Below are positions 62,792 through 64,000 of a stretch of 64,000 nucleotides of DNA, piece by piece. A model generated the notes under the pieces. The model ran no database searches. It was not told where the DNA came from and saw nothing but the letters and a program-made list of their open reading frames with translations. Numbering within the stretch: the first letter of the stretch is position 1; each line of letters begins with the position of its first letter. Source of the stretch: Agarilytica sp045430305 (GTDB taxonomy: Bacteria > Pseudomonadota > Gammaproteobacteria > Pseudomonadales > Cellvibrionaceae); assembly GCA_045430305.1 (NCBI GenBank), contig JAILXW010000003.1, positions 372,001 through 436,000 on the forward strand, read 5' to 3'. Made by a program: the position numbers and the translations under genes.

Positions 62792-64000
62792 TTGCTCACA
62801 ATTGATACGCTAAGTCACCGGCTTTCCTCTTATCTCGACCCTCAGCAGGTCAAACTTGTTAAGCGTGCCTATTATTATGCGGAGCAGGCCCACACCGGCC
62901 AGTTCCGTCGTTCTGGCGAACCCTATATTACCCACCCCTTAGCGGTCGCCAACATCCTTGCCTCCATCCGAATGGATCATCAAAGCTTGATGGTCGCCAT
63001 GCTGCACGATGTCATTGAAGACACCGGTATTGCAAAAAGCGCGATAGAAGAACAGTTCGGGCTCAGCGTCGCAGACATTGTGGACGGAGTGTCTAAATTA
63101 GCCAAAATCGAATTCGAAACCCAAGCAGAAAAACAAGCCAAGAACTTCCAGAAAATGGCCATGGCGATGGCTCAAGACCTGCGCGTCATTATCGTTAAAC
63201 TCAGTGATCGCCTCCACAACATGCGCACCTTGGGTGCCATGCCTCCCGACAAAAAACGCCGTATCGCCAAAGAAACCTTAGAAATCTATGCACCCATAGC
63301 CTCTCGCTTAGGTATCAACGACTGGCGAATCGAGTTTGAAGATCGCTGCTTCGCCGCAATGTACCCGTTACGCGCATCACGCTTACAAGCATCTCTGAAA
63401 AAAGTTCGCGGAAACCGAAAAACTTTGGTCGAAAAGATCAAAGAAAGTATAGATTCACGGCTTGAGCGCGAGAATATTAACGGCCTCGTCATCGGCCGCG
63501 AAAAACATTTGTACAGCATTTATAGCAAGATGCGCAGCAAGCACAAATCCTTCAAAGAAATTATGGATGTGTATGCTTTTCGCATCGTGGTTGACGATAT
63601 CGACACCTGCTACCGCGCGCTGGGCGTGGTACATAACCTCTACAAGCCCAAACCCGGTGAATTTAAAGACTATGTCGCGATTCCGAAAGAGAACGGCTAT
63701 CAGTCGCTGCATACCGTCGTGATTGGCGCCCAAGGGGTGCCTATCGAAGTTCAGATTCGCACCAAAGATATGGACGAACTTGCCGGAACAGGCATCGCTG
63801 CCCACTGGCTCTATAAAACCGTCGATGATGAAAACGCGAAGAAAAGTTTTGATCGCGCAAACCGCTGGACTCAGCGCCTATTAGAAATTCAAGAATTGAC
63901 CAACAGCTCGGTAGACTTCGTTGAGCATGTAAAGATCGATCTGTTCCGCGATGAGGTGTATGTCTTTACCCCCAAAGGCGAAATTGTCGAATTGCCCGCA
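62792..64000 (+). CDS. spoT: Bifunctional (p)ppGpp synthetase/hydrolase SpoT (partial, 3' end outside window)
   Basis: The frame starts at TTG 62792 (MLTIDTLSHRLSSYL) after AGAGGA and is open to the window end, giving 403 codons. The N-terminal hydrolase has the HD motif HDVIEDT (about residue 70), YITHPLAVA and KLSDRLHNMRT, so ppGpp hydrolysis is intact. The synthetase-like domain (about 215-355) has FKDYVAIPKENGYQSLHTVV and GIAAHWLYK. The TGS domain begins at VYVFTPKGEI. SpoT sets the alarmone level in starvation. Intact HD identifies SpoT rather than RelA. Confidence 0.96.
   Translation, partial: MLTIDTLSHRLSSYLDPQQVKLVKRAYYYAEQAHTGQFRRSGEPYITHPLAVANILASIRMDHQSLMVAMLHDVIEDTGIAKSAIEEQFGLSVADIVDGVSKLAKIEFETQAEKQAKNFQKMAMAMAQDLRVIIVKLSDRLHNMRTLGAMPPDKKRRIAKETLEIYAPIASRLGINDWRIEFEDRCFAAMYPLRASRLQASLKKVRGNRKTLVEKIKESIDSRLERENINGLVIGREKHLYSIYSKMRSKHKSFKEIMDVYAFRIVVDDIDTCYRALGVVHNLYKPKPGEFKDYVAIPKENGYQSLHTVVIGAQGVPIEVQIRTKDMDELAGTGIAAHWLYKTVDDENAKKSFDRANRWTQRLLEIQELTNSSVDFVEHVKIDLFRDEVYVFTPKGEIVELPA

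Overview
The window looks like a chromosomal segment of a gammaproteobacterium related to Pseudomonas, most likely a marine member of the Cellvibrionaceae/Cellvibrionales (Teredinibacter- or Saccharophagus-like). The group is inferred from gene order and content: crc next to pyrE; argH divergent from algZ-algR-hemC-hemD-hemX-hemY; coaBC-algC-argB-slmA; rph-yicC-gmk-rpoZ-spoT; sutA beside glnK-amtB; ubiK-yifB. GC content appears close to one half. Most of the window is core chromosome, with no insertion sequence, prophage or CRISPR array.

Layout: 1-526 is the 3' end of a surface protein gene. 792-6783 holds cyaA, lptM, lysA, dapF and a DUF484 gene. 6933-10760, on the minus strand, is a nitrogen block: an outer-membrane beta-barrel gene, glnK, amtB, a second glnK and sutA. 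A candidate sigma-54 promoter and an NtrC-like site lie upstream of the barrel gene. 11198-15195 has ubiK, the yifB/comM ATPase and rep. 15309-15603 has a tRNA-Arg(UCG), preceded by a direct repeat carrying a fragment of the same tRNA. 15916-20475 has cytochrome c5, a small acidic-tailed protein, a 945-aa DUF349 protein and a rhomboid protease. 20595-25842 has hemH, mrcB, a TPR lipoprotein, an RlmD-like methyltransferase and a GIY-YIG protein.

The main accessory region is 25932-33321. Two adjacent giant exported proteins share an MshQ/DUF6701-type C-terminal half of roughly 700 residues but carry unrelated N-terminal heads. One head is an A-B-C-A-B-C array of H-type-lectin-like sandwiches; the other is a pair of jelly-roll modules. 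No MSHA pilus genes are nearby. They are followed by a RidA-like lipoprotein and a TetR regulator with a visible operator and a coupled thioesterase.

From 35204 the window returns to core genes: hem genes with algZR, argH, crc, pyrE, slmA, argB, a long two-TM form of AlgC, coaBC (no dut), radC and rpmB-rpmG. A 56-bp perfect, spacerless palindrome lies in the rpmB leader. A divergent phosphorelay-like island at 52863-57671 encodes a MerR/excisionase-HTH-REC fusion, a DHp protein with a degenerate ATPase half (ChpT-like), a PAS hybrid kinase and a REC protein with an unrecognised output region. A GT87-type membrane enzyme, mutM, rph, yicC, gmk, rpoZ and the first 403 codons of spoT close the window.

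The best candidates for something undescribed are the DUF6701 surface-protein pair and the divergent phosphorelay island. The 56-bp palindrome and the tRNA-fragment repeat are the most unusual non-coding structures.
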